This document shows positions 1 to 9,061 of a DNA stretch of 64,000 nucleotides, piece by piece (within the stretch, counting starts at the first letter, position 1; each line of letters begins with the position of its first letter). The position numbers and the translations under genes are program-made. The stretch spans positions 3,328,001 through 3,392,000 of the forward strand of contig CP126123.1 in the NCBI GenBank assembly GCA_030123605.1, in the 5' to 3' direction. The notes beneath the pieces were generated by a model. It was not told the origin of the DNA and did no database searches. It worked only from the letters and a program-made list of their open reading frames with translations. Source of the DNA: Nitrospira sp. (lineage in GTDB: Bacteria > Nitrospirota > Nitrospiria > Nitrospirales > Nitrospiraceae).

Positions 1-90
1 GGATGCTGATGATCAATTGATTGGTGCCGGGAACAGACACCTTCAGACGCGATACCACCGACACTGAGGTTCCTTTCGTCTGACCGTTGA

Positions 91-113
91 AGGACCGTCG
101 GTTCGACGGTCCT
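91..113. other. Short perfect hairpin downstream of the export operon
   Basis: A 10-bp perfect inverted repeat (arms AGGACCGTCG and CGACGGTCCT) with a 3-nt loop lies just past the end of the minus-strand ABC gene. Neither strand shows a following T-run, so it is not a canonical intrinsic terminator. It may still mark the 3' end of the operon transcript. Confidence 0.4.
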
Positions 114-182
114 CGCGAATCAGTCTAGCAGATCGGGCGGAAAGAGAGAAGGCGCGAGCCGGTTCGCGCGCAGACCCGGTCG

Positions 183-1859
183 TCAATCGAGCACCACGCG
201 CCGTTCGACCAATTGGGCGATCTCCGGATCATTGGAGACGAAAATCACCGACCAGGCCTCCTCTTTTGAACAGAGCCGGCGCAGCAGGGTCAACCGGAGT
301 GCCGGCTCGATATTGTGGAGACTGCCGTCGAAGATCAGCAATTGCGGTCTGGTCACGATCATGCGGGCCAAGAGGATGCGCAAGACCTGACTGCGCGTGA
401 AGTTGGTGCCGTTGCCCTGTACGGTTGTTTCCAGTCCTTGCGGGAGCGCGTCGACTTCTTCTTCGAGGTCCACGAATCGGAGCGCTCGGCTCAGGTCGTC
501 GAATTGAATCGCAGGGCGATGCAGCGAGATGTTTTCTTCGAGAGTTCCGTCGAACAGCGTGGGGTGTGAATCCAGCATCAGGCCGCGACAGGAATTCACA
601 TAGTTCAAGGAGACGTCCCGGAGATCGATGTCGTTATAGCGGATGACACCGCCGGTGGGATGATACAGCCCGGCCAGAACGAGGGCCAACGATGTCTTGC
701 TCGTGCTGGTTCCCGAGAGGATGCTGATTTTCTCTCCCGGCATGACTTCCAGGTTGAACCGGTCGAAGATGAGCGGCCCGTCCGGTGCGGCGAACGAGAC
801 ATTTTTGCAGGTCAACCGCACTCCATGCAGGGAGGGATCCGGGAGCGATGTGGCAAGGGGGCTGGAGACATCTTCTTTCGGCAACCCGAACAACTTGGAC
901 AGTTCGTCGAGCGACGTGACGACATAAATTGCGGCATACATGCGGCGGGCCACGATGTCGAGGTTGAGAAGCAGGGTACCGACGATCACCTCCGCGGCGA
1001 CGAATTGGCCGAGGGTGATATCGCCGACCGACAGCAGCCAGCCGCCGAGGCCGATCATGCCGCTATGGGCGAAGGCTTGAAAAACGACCGCACTCTTGTA
1101 TTGCGTCCCGGTGAGAATATCGGATCGGGTCTTGCGCGCCGTGACATAGGCCTGCGTGAGGGCATCGGTTTTCTTGAGGAGGAGCGGCAGGCTGTCCGTG
1201 GATTTGAAATGCAGCCGGTTGATGCCGAGGTCCTGCATCCAGTGGAAGGTCTTGTAATGCAGCCGGGACACCCGCTGCGTGATGTTGAGGCCCCCCCGAC
1301 CGAAAAACGACAACACAAAGGCAAAGCCCGTGATCAGCAGGCAGTTATAGCCGAGGAAATAGGGATGGTACATGACCAGGATCGCCATACCGATCATGCC
1401 AGACACCGACACGTTGATCAGGTCGACCAGCATGGCGACCAGCGCGCGTGGAAGCAGTTCCGCTTCGATGAAGGTGTTGGTGTGTTGAGGCAGGAAGACG
1501 TCTTCCCGCAAACGGGGCAGGGTTTCAGTAAAGGCGACGGCCAGGCGCGCATAGAGGCGTTGGACCAGGATTTCGACGGCGCGCGCCTGGAGGACGCGGA
1601 AGGCGCCCATGAAGAGCAGTGCCCCCAGCATGATGACCACCAGAGTGACGATCATGATCGGTTGGATGGCGAAGGCGAAGGTGTTGACCAACTCCTGCAC
1701 GGTCAGCGGGACGATCAAGGCGAAGAGGCCGATGGCCACCGCATAGGAGACGATGATGGCGAGGATGCGGTACTCAAGCCCGATCAGGAGATTCAGGCGC
1801 GCCAGGATGATCCAGGCGGAGGGGGTTGCAAGGGCTGGCTCAGCGGCGTTCTGATTCAC
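183..1859 (-). CDS. ABC half-transporter with degenerate nucleotide-binding domain (paralogue 1)
   Basis: A 558-residue protein with an N-terminal ABC-exporter membrane domain (hydrophobic spans from about residue 28 to 310) and a C-terminal ABC ATPase fold (about 345-558). The fold is clear but the motifs are eroded. The Walker A loop reads SGTSTSKTS, keeping Lys388 but replacing both structural glycines with Ser. Walker B reads LLIFDGSL, with Gly512 in place of the catalytic Glu. The LSGGQ signature is replaced by FTRSQ, and the switch His is Asn in VSNDPE. Family knowledge says such a domain should bind ATP poorly, if at all, and not hydrolyse it. It is last in a co-directional set HlyD, TolC, ABC, ABC and is closely similar to its neighbour, with which it could pair. 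There is no C39 peptidase domain. Export substrate unknown. Confidence 0.88.
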   Translation of the reverse strand: MNQNAAEPALATPSAWIILARLNLLIGLEYRILAIIVSYAVAIGLFALIVPLTVQELVNTFAFAIQPIMIVTLVVIMLGALLFMGAFRVLQARAVEILVQRLYARLAVAFTETLPRLREDVFLPQHTNTFIEAELLPRALVAMLVDLINVSVSGMIGMAILVMYHPYFLGYNCLLITGFAFVLSFFGRGGLNITQRVSRLHYKTFHWMQDLGINRLHFKSTDSLPLLLKKTDALTQAYVTARKTRSDILTGTQYKSAVVFQAFAHSGMIGLGGWLLSVGDITLGQFVAAEVIVGTLLLNLDIVARRMYAAIYVVTSLDELSKLFGLPKEDVSSPLATSLPDPSLHGVRLTCKNVSFAAPDGPLIFDRFNLEVMPGEKISILSGTSTSKTSLALVLAGLYHPTGGVIRYNDIDLRDVSLNYVNSCRGLMLDSHPTLFDGTLEENISLHRPAIQFDDLSRALRFVDLEEEVDALPQGLETTVQGNGTNFTRSQVLRILLARMIVTRPQLLIFDGSLHNIEPALRLTLLRRLCSKEEAWSVIFVSNDPEIAQLVERRVVLD

Positions 1860-1926
1860 CCAAGTACTCGTGTCAGCCTCTCTGCGGGCGCAGTCTGGGC
1901 AATTGCGCGCACGCTGTCAAGGTGGG

Positions 1927-2044
1927 CTAGCCCGCATGATTCACGACCGCTTCTGCTGCAATCATGTCCTCGCTGCTCCGGGCGTCCGTCTCGCGACGCG
2001 ATCACTCGATTTCGCGACGAACCGTCGTGAATCATGCGGGCTAG
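1927..2044. repeat. MITE-like inverted-repeat element, family A copy 1
   Basis: A 118-bp element with perfect 21-bp terminal inverted repeats (1927-1947 and 2024-2044), beginning and ending in CTAG. A second, longer copy in the opposite orientation is at 51442-51658. It lies between the two paralogous ABC genes, and its right arm supplies the TAG stop codon (complement of 2041-2043) of the upstream gene. It encodes no protein. CTAG at both ends may be a 4-bp target duplication, as IS5-group elements make, which is inference. Confidence 0.8.
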
Positions 2045-3708
2045 TTCAGCAGGATTCGGCGATCGACATGGGAGGTCAGGTTGGGATCGTTCGAAACGAA
2101 GATCACCGACCACGGTTCTTCTTTGCTGCAGAGGCGGCGGAGAATCGTCTCGCGCATCGCGGGATGCATGTTATGGAGAATCCCCTCGAAAATGAGGAGT
2201 TGCGGACGGCCCAGAATCGCCCGCGCGACCAGGATGCGGACAATGTGACTTGGTGCGAAGATCTTGCCTGGGGTCCGGACATGGGTTTTCAGGCCTTGCG
2301 GCAAGGCGTCCACCTCTTCTTCGAGTTCGGTAAAGCGGAGCGCCCATCGCACATCACTGTAGGGAATATAGCTTCGGCCGAGCAGGATGTTTTCTTCGAG
2401 GGTTCCCTCGAACAGCGAAAGCTGTGAATCCAAGATGAAGCCCCTGAAGCGGTTGACGGATTCCAGATTAAGGTGTCGCAGATCGACGCCGTTGTAGCGG
2501 ATGAGGCCGGAGGTAGGCGATTCCAAGCCGGCCAACACGCGGGCCAAGGCGGTTTTTGCGAGGGTGGTCTCGGCGTAGATGCCGACTTTTTCGCCCGGCG
2601 TGACTTCCAGGTTGAAGTGATCGAACACGGCCGGGCCGCCGGCCGGTGCAAAGGTCAGGTCCTTGCACGTGACGCGGATGCCGTGGACGGTCGGATCGGG
2701 AAGCGGGATGGCGAGCGTGGCCGTGTCCTGATCTTTCGGTAGGGAGAACAAGAAGTTCAGTTCGGTCAAGGCGGTGAGGAAGTAATAGATGTGCCCCATC
2801 CGTTTCACGACCCCGTCGAAGCTGGATAGAATACCGCTGACCACCACTTCTGCGGCGACGAATTGTCCGAGCGTCAATTGTCCGATGCTGAGCAACCAGC
2901 CGGCCGTCGCGATGAGACCGCTATGGGCGACGGCTTGCCATCCCAAAGACCCCAAATATTGCCGGAGCAAGATGCCGAATCTGGTCCGGCGGATGCTCAT
3001 ATAGTTATCCAGAAGCTGGTCTGTTTTGGTGATCAGGAGCGCCTGGCTGTCCGTCGATTTGAAGTGCAACAGGTTATAGGCAATTTCCTGAAACCAGTGC
3101 AGCGTGTCGTATTTGGCATGGGACAGGGTCATGTCGGCCTTCAGACCGCCGTGACTCATCAGGAAAAACACGACATTGAATCCTGCCAACAGAACGGCGT
3201 TATAGAGCAGGAAATAGGGGTGATAGAACATGAGGATGGTCATGCCGACCGCGCCGCCGACGATCACGTTGATCAAATCGACCAGCAGCACCGAGACCGC
3301 CCGCTGCATCAGGATGGTTTCAATGAAAAAATTCGCGAAGCGGGGTTTGAATCCCTGATAACGCACATGCGGCAGCTGTTGCGCCATGGCGATGGCGACC
3401 CGGGCGAAAATACGGCGTTCCAGCACTTCGACGGCGTAATATTGCAACGCTCGAAACGCGCCGACGAACAGCAGTGCCGCCACCATGACCGCCGCCAGGG
3501 TGACGATGGTGATGGGCTGAAGGGCGAACGCAAAGGTGTTGACGAGTTCTTGAACGGTGAGAGGAACGATCAGAGCGAACAGCCCGATGACGATCGAATA
3601 GGAAAAGATGAGACCGAGAATGCGGCGCTCCAAATGAAACAGGAGGCCGAGGTGGCCGACGACCGTTTGGAACAGATTGCCCTGGTTGTCGGAATGGTCT
3701 TGGACCAT
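2041..3708 (-). CDS. ABC half-transporter with degenerate nucleotide-binding domain (paralogue 2)
   Basis: A 555-residue paralogue of the neighbouring ABC protein with the same layout: exporter-type membrane domain, then ABC ATPase fold. Motifs are again eroded but differently. Walker A is AETTLAKTA (Lys385 kept, glycines lost). Walker B is LLIFEGIL (Asp to Glu, catalytic Glu to Gly509). The signature is FAPSH, and the H-loop is VSNDP. I chose the ATG at 3708 because an AGGGG ribosome site precedes it and the length before the first membrane span then equals that of paralogue 1; an upstream GTG at 3741 is possible. The stop codon lies inside an inverted-repeat element, yet the C-terminus (RRILLN) ends level with the paralogue (RRVVLD), so nothing substantial was cut off. 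Confidence 0.87.
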   Translation of the reverse strand: MVQDHSDNQGNLFQTVVGHLGLLFHLERRILGLIFSYSIVIGLFALIVPLTVQELVNTFAFALQPITIVTLAAVMVAALLFVGAFRALQYYAVEVLERRIFARVAIAMAQQLPHVRYQGFKPRFANFFIETILMQRAVSVLLVDLINVIVGGAVGMTILMFYHPYFLLYNAVLLAGFNVVFFLMSHGGLKADMTLSHAKYDTLHWFQEIAYNLLHFKSTDSQALLITKTDQLLDNYMSIRRTRFGILLRQYLGSLGWQAVAHSGLIATAGWLLSIGQLTLGQFVAAEVVVSGILSSFDGVVKRMGHIYYFLTALTELNFLFSLPKDQDTATLAIPLPDPTVHGIRVTCKDLTFAPAGGPAVFDHFNLEVTPGEKVGIYAETTLAKTALARVLAGLESPTSGLIRYNGVDLRHLNLESVNRFRGFILDSQLSLFEGTLEENILLGRSYIPYSDVRWALRFTELEEEVDALPQGLKTHVRTPGKIFAPSHIVRILVARAILGRPQLLIFEGILHNMHPAMRETILRRLCSKEEPWSVIFVSNDPNLTSHVDRRILLN

Positions 3709-3845
3709 AGGTGCTGCCCCTGCCAAGACCTGATGCGGCACCCTTGCCGTTTCCTGGCGAGAGGAGTCTCAAGTCATCGGTGGGGCCCGTCTACACAGGC
3801 CCTCACCATGCGATAAACCCTATCAGAGCAGGCAATAAAATGCCA

Positions 3846-5342
3846 CTATTTGGAGAGGCTCGCGCCGATCCGGTAGTTGACCGGGACGGCGGACGGCTGG
3901 CTCCGTGCCCAAGTGCCGGTCGACCATTGATAGAGAGCCAGCGCCTTCTGATAATCGGCCTTTGCCCGCACCAACTGCATTTCCGAATCGACGGAGTTAC
4001 GCTCCCGCAAGTTGACGAACAGGACACTGGTGGCACCCAGGCTGAAGCGGAACCGCTCGCCTTCCTCCAGGGTTTTCGCCATACGCAGGGATTCTGTCGC
4101 GGCGGCCACCCGTTCCTTCGCCCGTTCGATTGCCGACAGGGCATTGTCGACGTCGACCACCACCTGCTGTTCTCGGAACCTCTGGACGAGCACCAGTCGA
4201 TCGGCCTGGGCCTGCGCTTCCAACACTTCGCCGCGACTCCTCCGTTGGAGGATCGGCATGCGCAGCTCCAATCCGAACCGGTATCCCAGGCCGAGCACGA
4301 ATTTTTCCGGTGCCCTGGCCGGAGCCGCCTCGGCGTCGAGGCTGGGCAGGAGGTTGTTCTTGGCCAGTTCCAGATCGATATTGTTGATCTTGGCCTCGAT
4401 ATCGACCTCGCGTATCTCCGGGCGGTCGGTTTTCGCCTGTAGCTTGTCGGCTTTGACGATCTCAGGCGCGGGGGCCGCCGTCGGTGGAGGGAAGTCCGGT
4501 GCCCGATCGAGTTGCGGGGCGGTCGGCGTCTGATTCTCCCACAGGAACATCGACATTTTGTACTGCTCCTGTTCCAGGGCCCGTTGGGCCGCAATGGCGA
4601 CTTCGCGGCGCCGCTGGACTTCCTGCCCGGCCTCGACGACATCCAACGGCGCGACCGCGCCAGCCTTGGCCCGTCCCTCCACCTGTCTCAACCGCTCTTC
4701 CGCGACACCAAGGGCTCGGCGTTGTACATCCACGAATTTCGCGGTCGAGACCCAATCCCAGAACTGGGTGGCGGCTGCAAGGAACAGATCCTGCCTGGTT
4801 TGGGAAATCTTCACTTCGGCTCGCGGGTCGGCCAACTGCGAACGCTGCAATTCCGCATTTTCCGGGTTGATCATGAGCCCTTTGAGCAAGGGCATGAACC
4901 CGCCGAGGATCACTTGTTGGTTGCCGTTGCCGAAGGAGAGGTCGGGAATTTTAGCATCACCGATGGCCTGACGAAATCCGGCACTGCCGCGAAATCCCCA
5001 CGGGTGACGAGCCTCCACGAGCGTGTCGTTGAACCCGACGGTCTGGGTTCCCTTCCCTGGATTGGAACTGGAAATGAACCGCTCGATCTCGGTGTCGTTC
5101 ACCACCGTGGGCTCGAACGCGCCCAGGGCCTTGAGCATTTTCCCGCGTGCGGCCACCTTTTCGGTTCCTGCTCCTTTCAGCAGCGGATGAGACCGATCGA
5201 TCCAAGCCAGGACTTCGTTCAATGAGAGCGGAATCGGCAGGAGCGATTTCGATTTGGCCTGATCTTCTCCGGCCATACTGCTCTCGGGTAGCCAGCAGAG
5301 CGCAGAGGCCGTCACAACAAACGCCAAGACAGAGTTTTTCAT
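3846..5342 (-). CDS. TolC-family outer-membrane channel protein
   Basis: About 498 residues with a Sec signal peptide (hydrophobic core then SMAGED, cleavage near residue 25). Long alanine/glutamate-rich helical stretches follow in two similar halves, typical of the TolC barrel-and-alpha-tunnel fold. It probably forms the outer-membrane exit of a tripartite exporter with the HlyD protein upstream and the ABC pair downstream. The ATG at 5342 is preferred over the GTG at 5351 because AAAGGAG lies 8 nt before it. Gaps to both neighbours are short and all four genes run the same way, so one transcript is likely. Length is in the usual range for the family. Confidence 0.9.
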   Translation of the reverse strand: MKNSVLAFVVTASALCWLPESSMAGEDQAKSKSLLPIPLSLNEVLAWIDRSHPLLKGAGTEKVAARGKMLKALGAFEPTVVNDTEIERFISSSNPGKGTQTVGFNDTLVEARHPWGFRGSAGFRQAIGDAKIPDLSFGNGNQQVILGGFMPLLKGLMINPENAELQRSQLADPRAEVKISQTRQDLFLAAATQFWDWVSTAKFVDVQRRALGVAEERLRQVEGRAKAGAVAPLDVVEAGQEVQRRREVAIAAQRALEQEQYKMSMFLWENQTPTAPQLDRAPDFPPPTAAPAPEIVKADKLQAKTDRPEIREVDIEAKINNIDLELAKNNLLPSLDAEAAPARAPEKFVLGLGYRFGLELRMPILQRRSRGEVLEAQAQADRLVLVQRFREQQVVVDVDNALSAIERAKERVAAATESLRMAKTLEEGERFRFSLGATSVLFVNLRERNSVDSEMQLVRAKADYQKALALYQWSTGTWARSQPSAVPVNYRIGASLSK

Positions 5343-5432
5343 CGGGCACACTCCTTTCTGAATCCGAACGAGAACGCAGGGATCAAGGTTCCGGGCGTGT
5401 CGGTATGGATGCCGATGACCAACGGGAAGGTG

Positions 5433-6869
5433 TTACTTCGCCCCTCGCCCGGCTTTCGGCAAGAGCGTATCGATCAAGCTCGGGGGCCGCTCCTGATAGT
5501 CAGGCGGAAACAGGTTGAACCGGCGCCACAATTCGTACCAGAGCGGGACGCGGTTGAGGATGACCCACCCCATGGCTTTGGTGCCCTGGCGGACATGTTC
5601 TTGCGGCGGCCAGGGTCGCTCGTCCTGGTCCGGGACGACCCAAAAGCGGAAATTGCCCTTTCCGTCGTCTACCTGGTCGATGACCTTGATGACGCCGTTG
5701 TAAGTTCCGGCCATCAGCTCCGGCCAGGCCGGCAGGGGAATGGCGGGGATGCCATAGAAGAGAATCTTGACCTTCCGTCCGACATTGAGCAGGGGCGCAT
5801 CGATCCCGTCGGCGACCATCTCAATGGCCTTGTCCGAGCTGGTCGGAGAAATTCTGACCAATTTCTCTCCCGGCCGCACCGTTTCTCCGGCGCCGGCCTG
5901 CGCCATTCTCACCACGGTCCCGTCGATCGGTGAAAAAATGCGACTGGCGACCCGCCGTTGATTGGCGTTCGAGAGGCGCAAGGACACATCCGCCACCTGA
6001 TCGGCGGCCCGCGCGGCTTCTCCGATCGAGGCATCCCGCGCCGCCTCCGCATCGAGTAGCCGTTGGAGCACTTCGGCGCTCACCTGTTCCCGTCCGAAGC
6101 TCAAGGCCTTCATGCCCTGTTCGGCCGCGGCGAGGTTGGCCTGGGCCCCCTGCAGATCGGCCTTGCTGGCGATGGCCGCTTGAATGGTGAGTTCGAGTTC
6201 GCGTTGGGAGACGAGCCCCTGTTCGGCCAACTGTTTGTGACGATCCACGTTGAGTTCGGCGGTGGCCACGGCAATTTTGGAGGCTTCGACCTTCTGGCGC
6301 GCCTCCCGCACCTTGCTCTCCGCCTCAAGCACCCGTGCGCTTGCCGACGGCACCGCCGCCTTCACGAGGTTTTGCATTTCTTTGATCCGCTTATCCAATT
6401 GCTCGGCGCGGCTCAGCGCAGCCTTTCTGGTGTCCTCCAACGCTTTCTTGCGTTGTTCCAGCAGGCTCAGGAGATCCGGAGCCATGAAATTGGGGTCGTA
6501 GTCGTCGAGCTCGAGAATGACGTCGCCCGCCTTGACCCGTACACCTTCGAAAATGTGCCACTTCTTGATACGGCCGGTGATCTGCGCCTCCACGTCTTGC
6601 GGCCGTTCGAACGGCGTGTATGCGGAGAGCTGGCCGGTCACCGTAATGGTCTGAGTCCAGGGGACGAATGCGACGATCAACACGAAGAGCGCGACCAGGA
6701 GCAGGGCCAGGCGGGAGGAGAATCGAAGTCGCTCGGGAATCTGAACCGCTTCCCAGGACTGTAACTTCGTCGATGTCGCGAGATCATCGACGGCCATTTC
6801 ATCCAGTCCGGTGCGCTGGGTGATGAGGGAGCGAAGCCTTGTCTTGAGTCCTTCACGAATGCGCTGCAC
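5433..6869 (-). CDS. HlyD-family membrane-fusion (periplasmic adaptor) protein
   Basis: About 478 residues: a cytoplasmic N-terminal segment (about 45), one membrane span (sequence LALLLVALFVLIVAF), a biotinyl-lipoyl-like half (GRIKKWHIFEGVRVKAGD), a long Ala/Glu/Lys coiled-coil hairpin, the second lipoyl half (IFSPIDGTVVRMAQAGAGE) and a C-terminal beta domain. It should bridge an inner-membrane transporter to TolC. The start is set at GTG 6869, preceded by GGAGGAG. The longer frame begins with a TTG that is actually the -35 hexamer of a good promoter (6915-6944), so it would not be transcribed. First gene of the operon. Confidence 0.9.
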   Translation of the reverse strand: MQRIREGLKTRLRSLITQRTGLDEMAVDDLATSTKLQSWEAVQIPERLRFSSRLALLLVALFVLIVAFVPWTQTITVTGQLSAYTPFERPQDVEAQITGRIKKWHIFEGVRVKAGDVILELDDYDPNFMAPDLLSLLEQRKKALEDTRKAALSRAEQLDKRIKEMQNLVKAAVPSASARVLEAESKVREARQKVEASKIAVATAELNVDRHKQLAEQGLVSQRELELTIQAAIASKADLQGAQANLAAAEQGMKALSFGREQVSAEVLQRLLDAEAARDASIGEAARAADQVADVSLRLSNANQRRVASRIFSPIDGTVVRMAQAGAGETVRPGEKLVRISPTSSDKAIEMVADGIDAPLLNVGRKVKILFYGIPAIPLPAWPELMAGTYNGVIKVIDQVDDGKGNFRFWVVPDQDERPWPPQEHVRQGTKAMGWVILNRVPLWYELWRRFNLFPPDYQERPPSLIDTLLPKAGRGAK

Positions 6870-6914
6870 GTGACTCCTCCAAGGCCCAACCGATTGCAGA
6901 ATAGGGCGATTCAC

Positions 6915-6944
6915 ATCATAGTGGATTGCGAAGGAGTTGGTCAA
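6915..6944 (-). promoter_or_regulatory. Sigma-70-type promoter of the export operon
   Basis: On the minus strand, TTGACC (6944-6939), an 18-bp spacer and TATGAT (6920-6915). The expected transcript start near 6908 gives a leader of about 39 nt to the GTG at 6869, which has its own ribosome site. Confidence 0.6.
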
Positions 6945-6973
6945 TTCAATGGCGGGTTCCGCCGGCGAACCGC

Positions 6974-7003
6974 TTGACCGTTTGACCGGAGAACGGCTAA
7001 GGT
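6974..7003 (+). promoter_or_regulatory. Possible purEK promoter
   Basis: TTGACC (6974-6979), an 18-bp spacer and TAAGGT (6998-7003) on the plus strand, back to back with the export-operon promoter. The -10 is only a fair match. It agrees with the ATG at 7046 as purE start rather than the TTG at 7004. Confidence 0.35.
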
Positions 7004-7045
7004 TTGCTCCGTTTTCTTCCTTTTAAGCCAAAGGCGGCCGTGCTC

Positions 7046-7600
7046 ATGTCAACCAGCAACGCGGTGGTTCGGGTTTCTGTCGGGGTGCTCGGCGGAAGCA
7101 AGTCGGATTTTCCCATCCTCGAAAAGGCAGTGGCCATGTTGAACGAGCTCGGGATCCCCAACGAGCTCCTGGTGGTCTCGGCCCATCGGACACCGGATCG
7201 CCTGTTCGCCTATGCGGAACAGGCGGCGGAGCGGGGCATCCAGGTCATTATCGCAGGAGCCGGAGGAGCGGCACACCTTCCCGGGATGTTGGCGGCAAAG
7301 ACCTCCCTCCCGGTGATCGGGGTTCCGATTCCCACTGAACATCTGCGGGGACTGGACTCACTGTTATCGATCGTGCAAATGCCCAGGGGGATTCCGGTCG
7401 CCACCGTCGCCATCGGCGGCGCAGAAAATGCCGCTCTCCTGGCCGCACAGATCCTTGCCTTGGGTTCCTCCAACATCAGGCAACGGATCGAGCGGTTCCG
7501 TGCCTCCCAAACGCAGTCGGTGCTCGATTCACAGGACGACACCCGTTTGTCTCCTCCCTTTCACATGCCCCGTAGGCAGCGGACGAGCCGACGATCGTGA
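7046..7600 (+). CDS. purE: 5-(carboxyamino)imidazole ribonucleotide mutase
   Basis: Class I PurE, about 184 residues. It converts N5-CAIR to CAIR in de novo purine synthesis, in the cytoplasm. The signature [11 protein letters not shown], the SAHRTPDR loop, the glycine-rich [12 protein letters not shown] and the [20 protein letters not shown] stretch are all present. The C-terminus carries about 25 extra basic residues beyond the usual family length. The ATG at 7046 is taken as start because the longer TTG start overlaps the proposed promoter. It overlaps purK by 4 nt (GTGA), the classic translationally coupled purEK arrangement. Confidence 0.95.
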   Translation: MSTSNAVVRVSVGVLGGSKSDFPILEKAVAMLNELGIPNELLVVSAHRTPDRLFAYAEQAAERGIQVIIAGAGGAAHLPGMLAAKTSLPVIGVPIPTEHLRGLDSLLSIVQMPRGIPVATVAIGGAENAALLAAQILALGSSNIRQRIERFRASQTQSVLDSQDDTRLSPPFHMPRRQRTSRRS

Positions 7601-8763
7601 GCATGACCGCCATCGATCCTGGCGCGACTCTGGGTGTGTTGGGCGCAGGGCAACTCGGTGCGATGTTCGCGACGGTCGCCCGCCGCATGGGGTATGGGGT
7701 GGCGGTGTGGGACCCAGACGCAGAAGCGCCCGCCCACCGTCTTGCCGATTATTCACTGAGCAGTCCCTTTTCCGACCTTGCGGCCCGCAAAGACTTTACC
7801 CGACTTGTCCGTGCCGTGACCTACGAATGGGAAAATGTTCCCAGTGACTTGTGCGCGCAGTTGGAACGCGAGGTGCCGGTCAGGCCATCGAGCCTGGTGC
7901 TCCGGGTGATTCAAGACCGGATTGAACAAAAGACCTTTCTGCAGGCCCATGGATTGGCCGTGCCGGCGTTTCACGGGATGTCGTCGCCGGAGGAACTGAG
8001 CCGGCAAACTCTGCTCGGATATCCGTTGATCTGCAAGCAGGCGACAGCCGGCTATGACGGCAAGGGGCAGTGGAAAATCGACCGTACGGAGGACTGTACG
8101 GTCGTGCAGCAGGACCTCGCTCGGACCATGAGGCCCGGTTCACGCTGGATCCTGGAGGAATGTCTTTCCTTCGAACGTGAAGTCTCGATCCTGGTCGTGC
8201 GCGGCAGTGACGGGACGATGCGGACCTATCCGCTCGTCGAGAATGTGCATGAAGGCGGCATGCTTCGCCAGACGAGCGTACCGGCCGACGTACCGACGCC
8301 GGTTGCGGAACAGGCTGCGGCGATGGCACGACACGCGGTGCAGGCCTTGGACGGTGTAGGGGTCTTCTGCGTGGAACTGTTTCTGATGGGGGACGGCCGG
8401 TTGCTGATCAACGAGGTCGCACCCAGGCCGCATAATTCCGGCCACTATTCGTTAGATGCCTGTACGGTGTCGCAATTCGAGCAGCAGGTGCGTGCCCTCT
8501 GCGACCTGCCGCTCGGAGAGGTTCGCCTGCTTTCTCCCGCGGTCATGCTCAATCTCATCGGCGACGAAGTCTTGCTTGCCACAGTCTCACCTGCCGCGCA
8601 AGAGTTACTGCGCGAGCCCGGCGCATCGGTCCACCTTTACGGCAAACGCGAGATTCGACCGAGACGGAAAATGGGACACGTCACGTTTCTTGCCTCAACC
8701 GGTGCGGAAGCCCTCGCAAAGGCGTCGGCCTTCCGATCGCGTCTCGCCCTACCGCGCCCTTGA
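7597..8763 (+). CDS. purK: 5-(carboxyamino)imidazole ribonucleotide synthase
   Basis: ATP-grasp enzyme of 388 residues that carboxylates AIR with ATP and bicarbonate to N5-CAIR, the substrate of PurE encoded just before it. Visible family features are the N-terminal nucleotide-fold [13 protein letters not shown], the central ATP-grasp segment with [30 protein letters not shown], and the metal-binding end [17 protein letters not shown]. Start is GTG at 7597, overlapping the purE stop; an ATG two codons later is also possible. Full length for the family. Confidence 0.95.
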   Translation: MSMTAIDPGATLGVLGAGQLGAMFATVARRMGYGVAVWDPDAEAPAHRLADYSLSSPFSDLAARKDFTRLVRAVTYEWENVPSDLCAQLEREVPVRPSSLVLRVIQDRIEQKTFLQAHGLAVPAFHGMSSPEELSRQTLLGYPLICKQATAGYDGKGQWKIDRTEDCTVVQQDLARTMRPGSRWILEECLSFEREVSILVVRGSDGTMRTYPLVENVHEGGMLRQTSVPADVPTPVAEQAAAMARHAVQALDGVGVFCVELFLMGDGRLLINEVAPRPHNSGHYSLDACTVSQFEQQVRALCDLPLGEVRLLSPAVMLNLIGDEVLLATVSPAAQELLREPGASVHLYGKREIRPRRKMGHVTFLASTGAEALAKASAFRSRLALPRP

Positions 8764-8918
8764 AGAGTTGTTGTGAATCGGGTCAGTAGGCCACCTCGAC
8801 TTCCGGTTTCCTGGCCCGGTATGCGTAGCCGCATGTATGGTCTGCCCCCATGCCGACATGTTGCCCATTTGTGTCGGTTGACGTAAATCTGCCGTGAGGA
8901 GTCCGTTCGTTTTTGTGA

Positions 8919-8949
8919 CCGGAGGGAAGGGTTTCGACCCTTCATGTCC
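8919..8949. other. UUCG-capped hairpin in a 300-bp gap upstream of the pseudo-kinase gene
   Basis: The gap 8764-9061 holds no convincing gene. It contains a 7-bp perfect stem closed by TTCG (8926-8943), enclosed by an outer CCGGA/TCCGG pair, and shortly after a GTCACAG/CTGTGAC inverted repeat. UUCG loops are unusually stable in RNA, so this could be a structured leader, an attenuator or the 3' end of purK mRNA. There is no T-run. Confidence 0.4.
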
Positions 8950-9061
8950 GGCCTTTCGCGTCACAGTCCTGGAAATGCTGTGACTTGCCGCATTGCGGGA
9001 CAGGGTACAGGACTTGCTGACCTCCAAGCCGGTTTGACTCTTCCCTCGCGAAGGTGGCAGG

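Noticed and set aside
91-113. Hairpin near the left edge as a canonical terminator
   Set aside because: Stem is perfect but no T-run follows on either strand.
660-2030. 456-codon plus-strand frame opposite the first ABC gene
   Set aside because: Asp/Gln/Arg-rich shadow of the ABC-exporter coding strand, no fold and no ribosome site.
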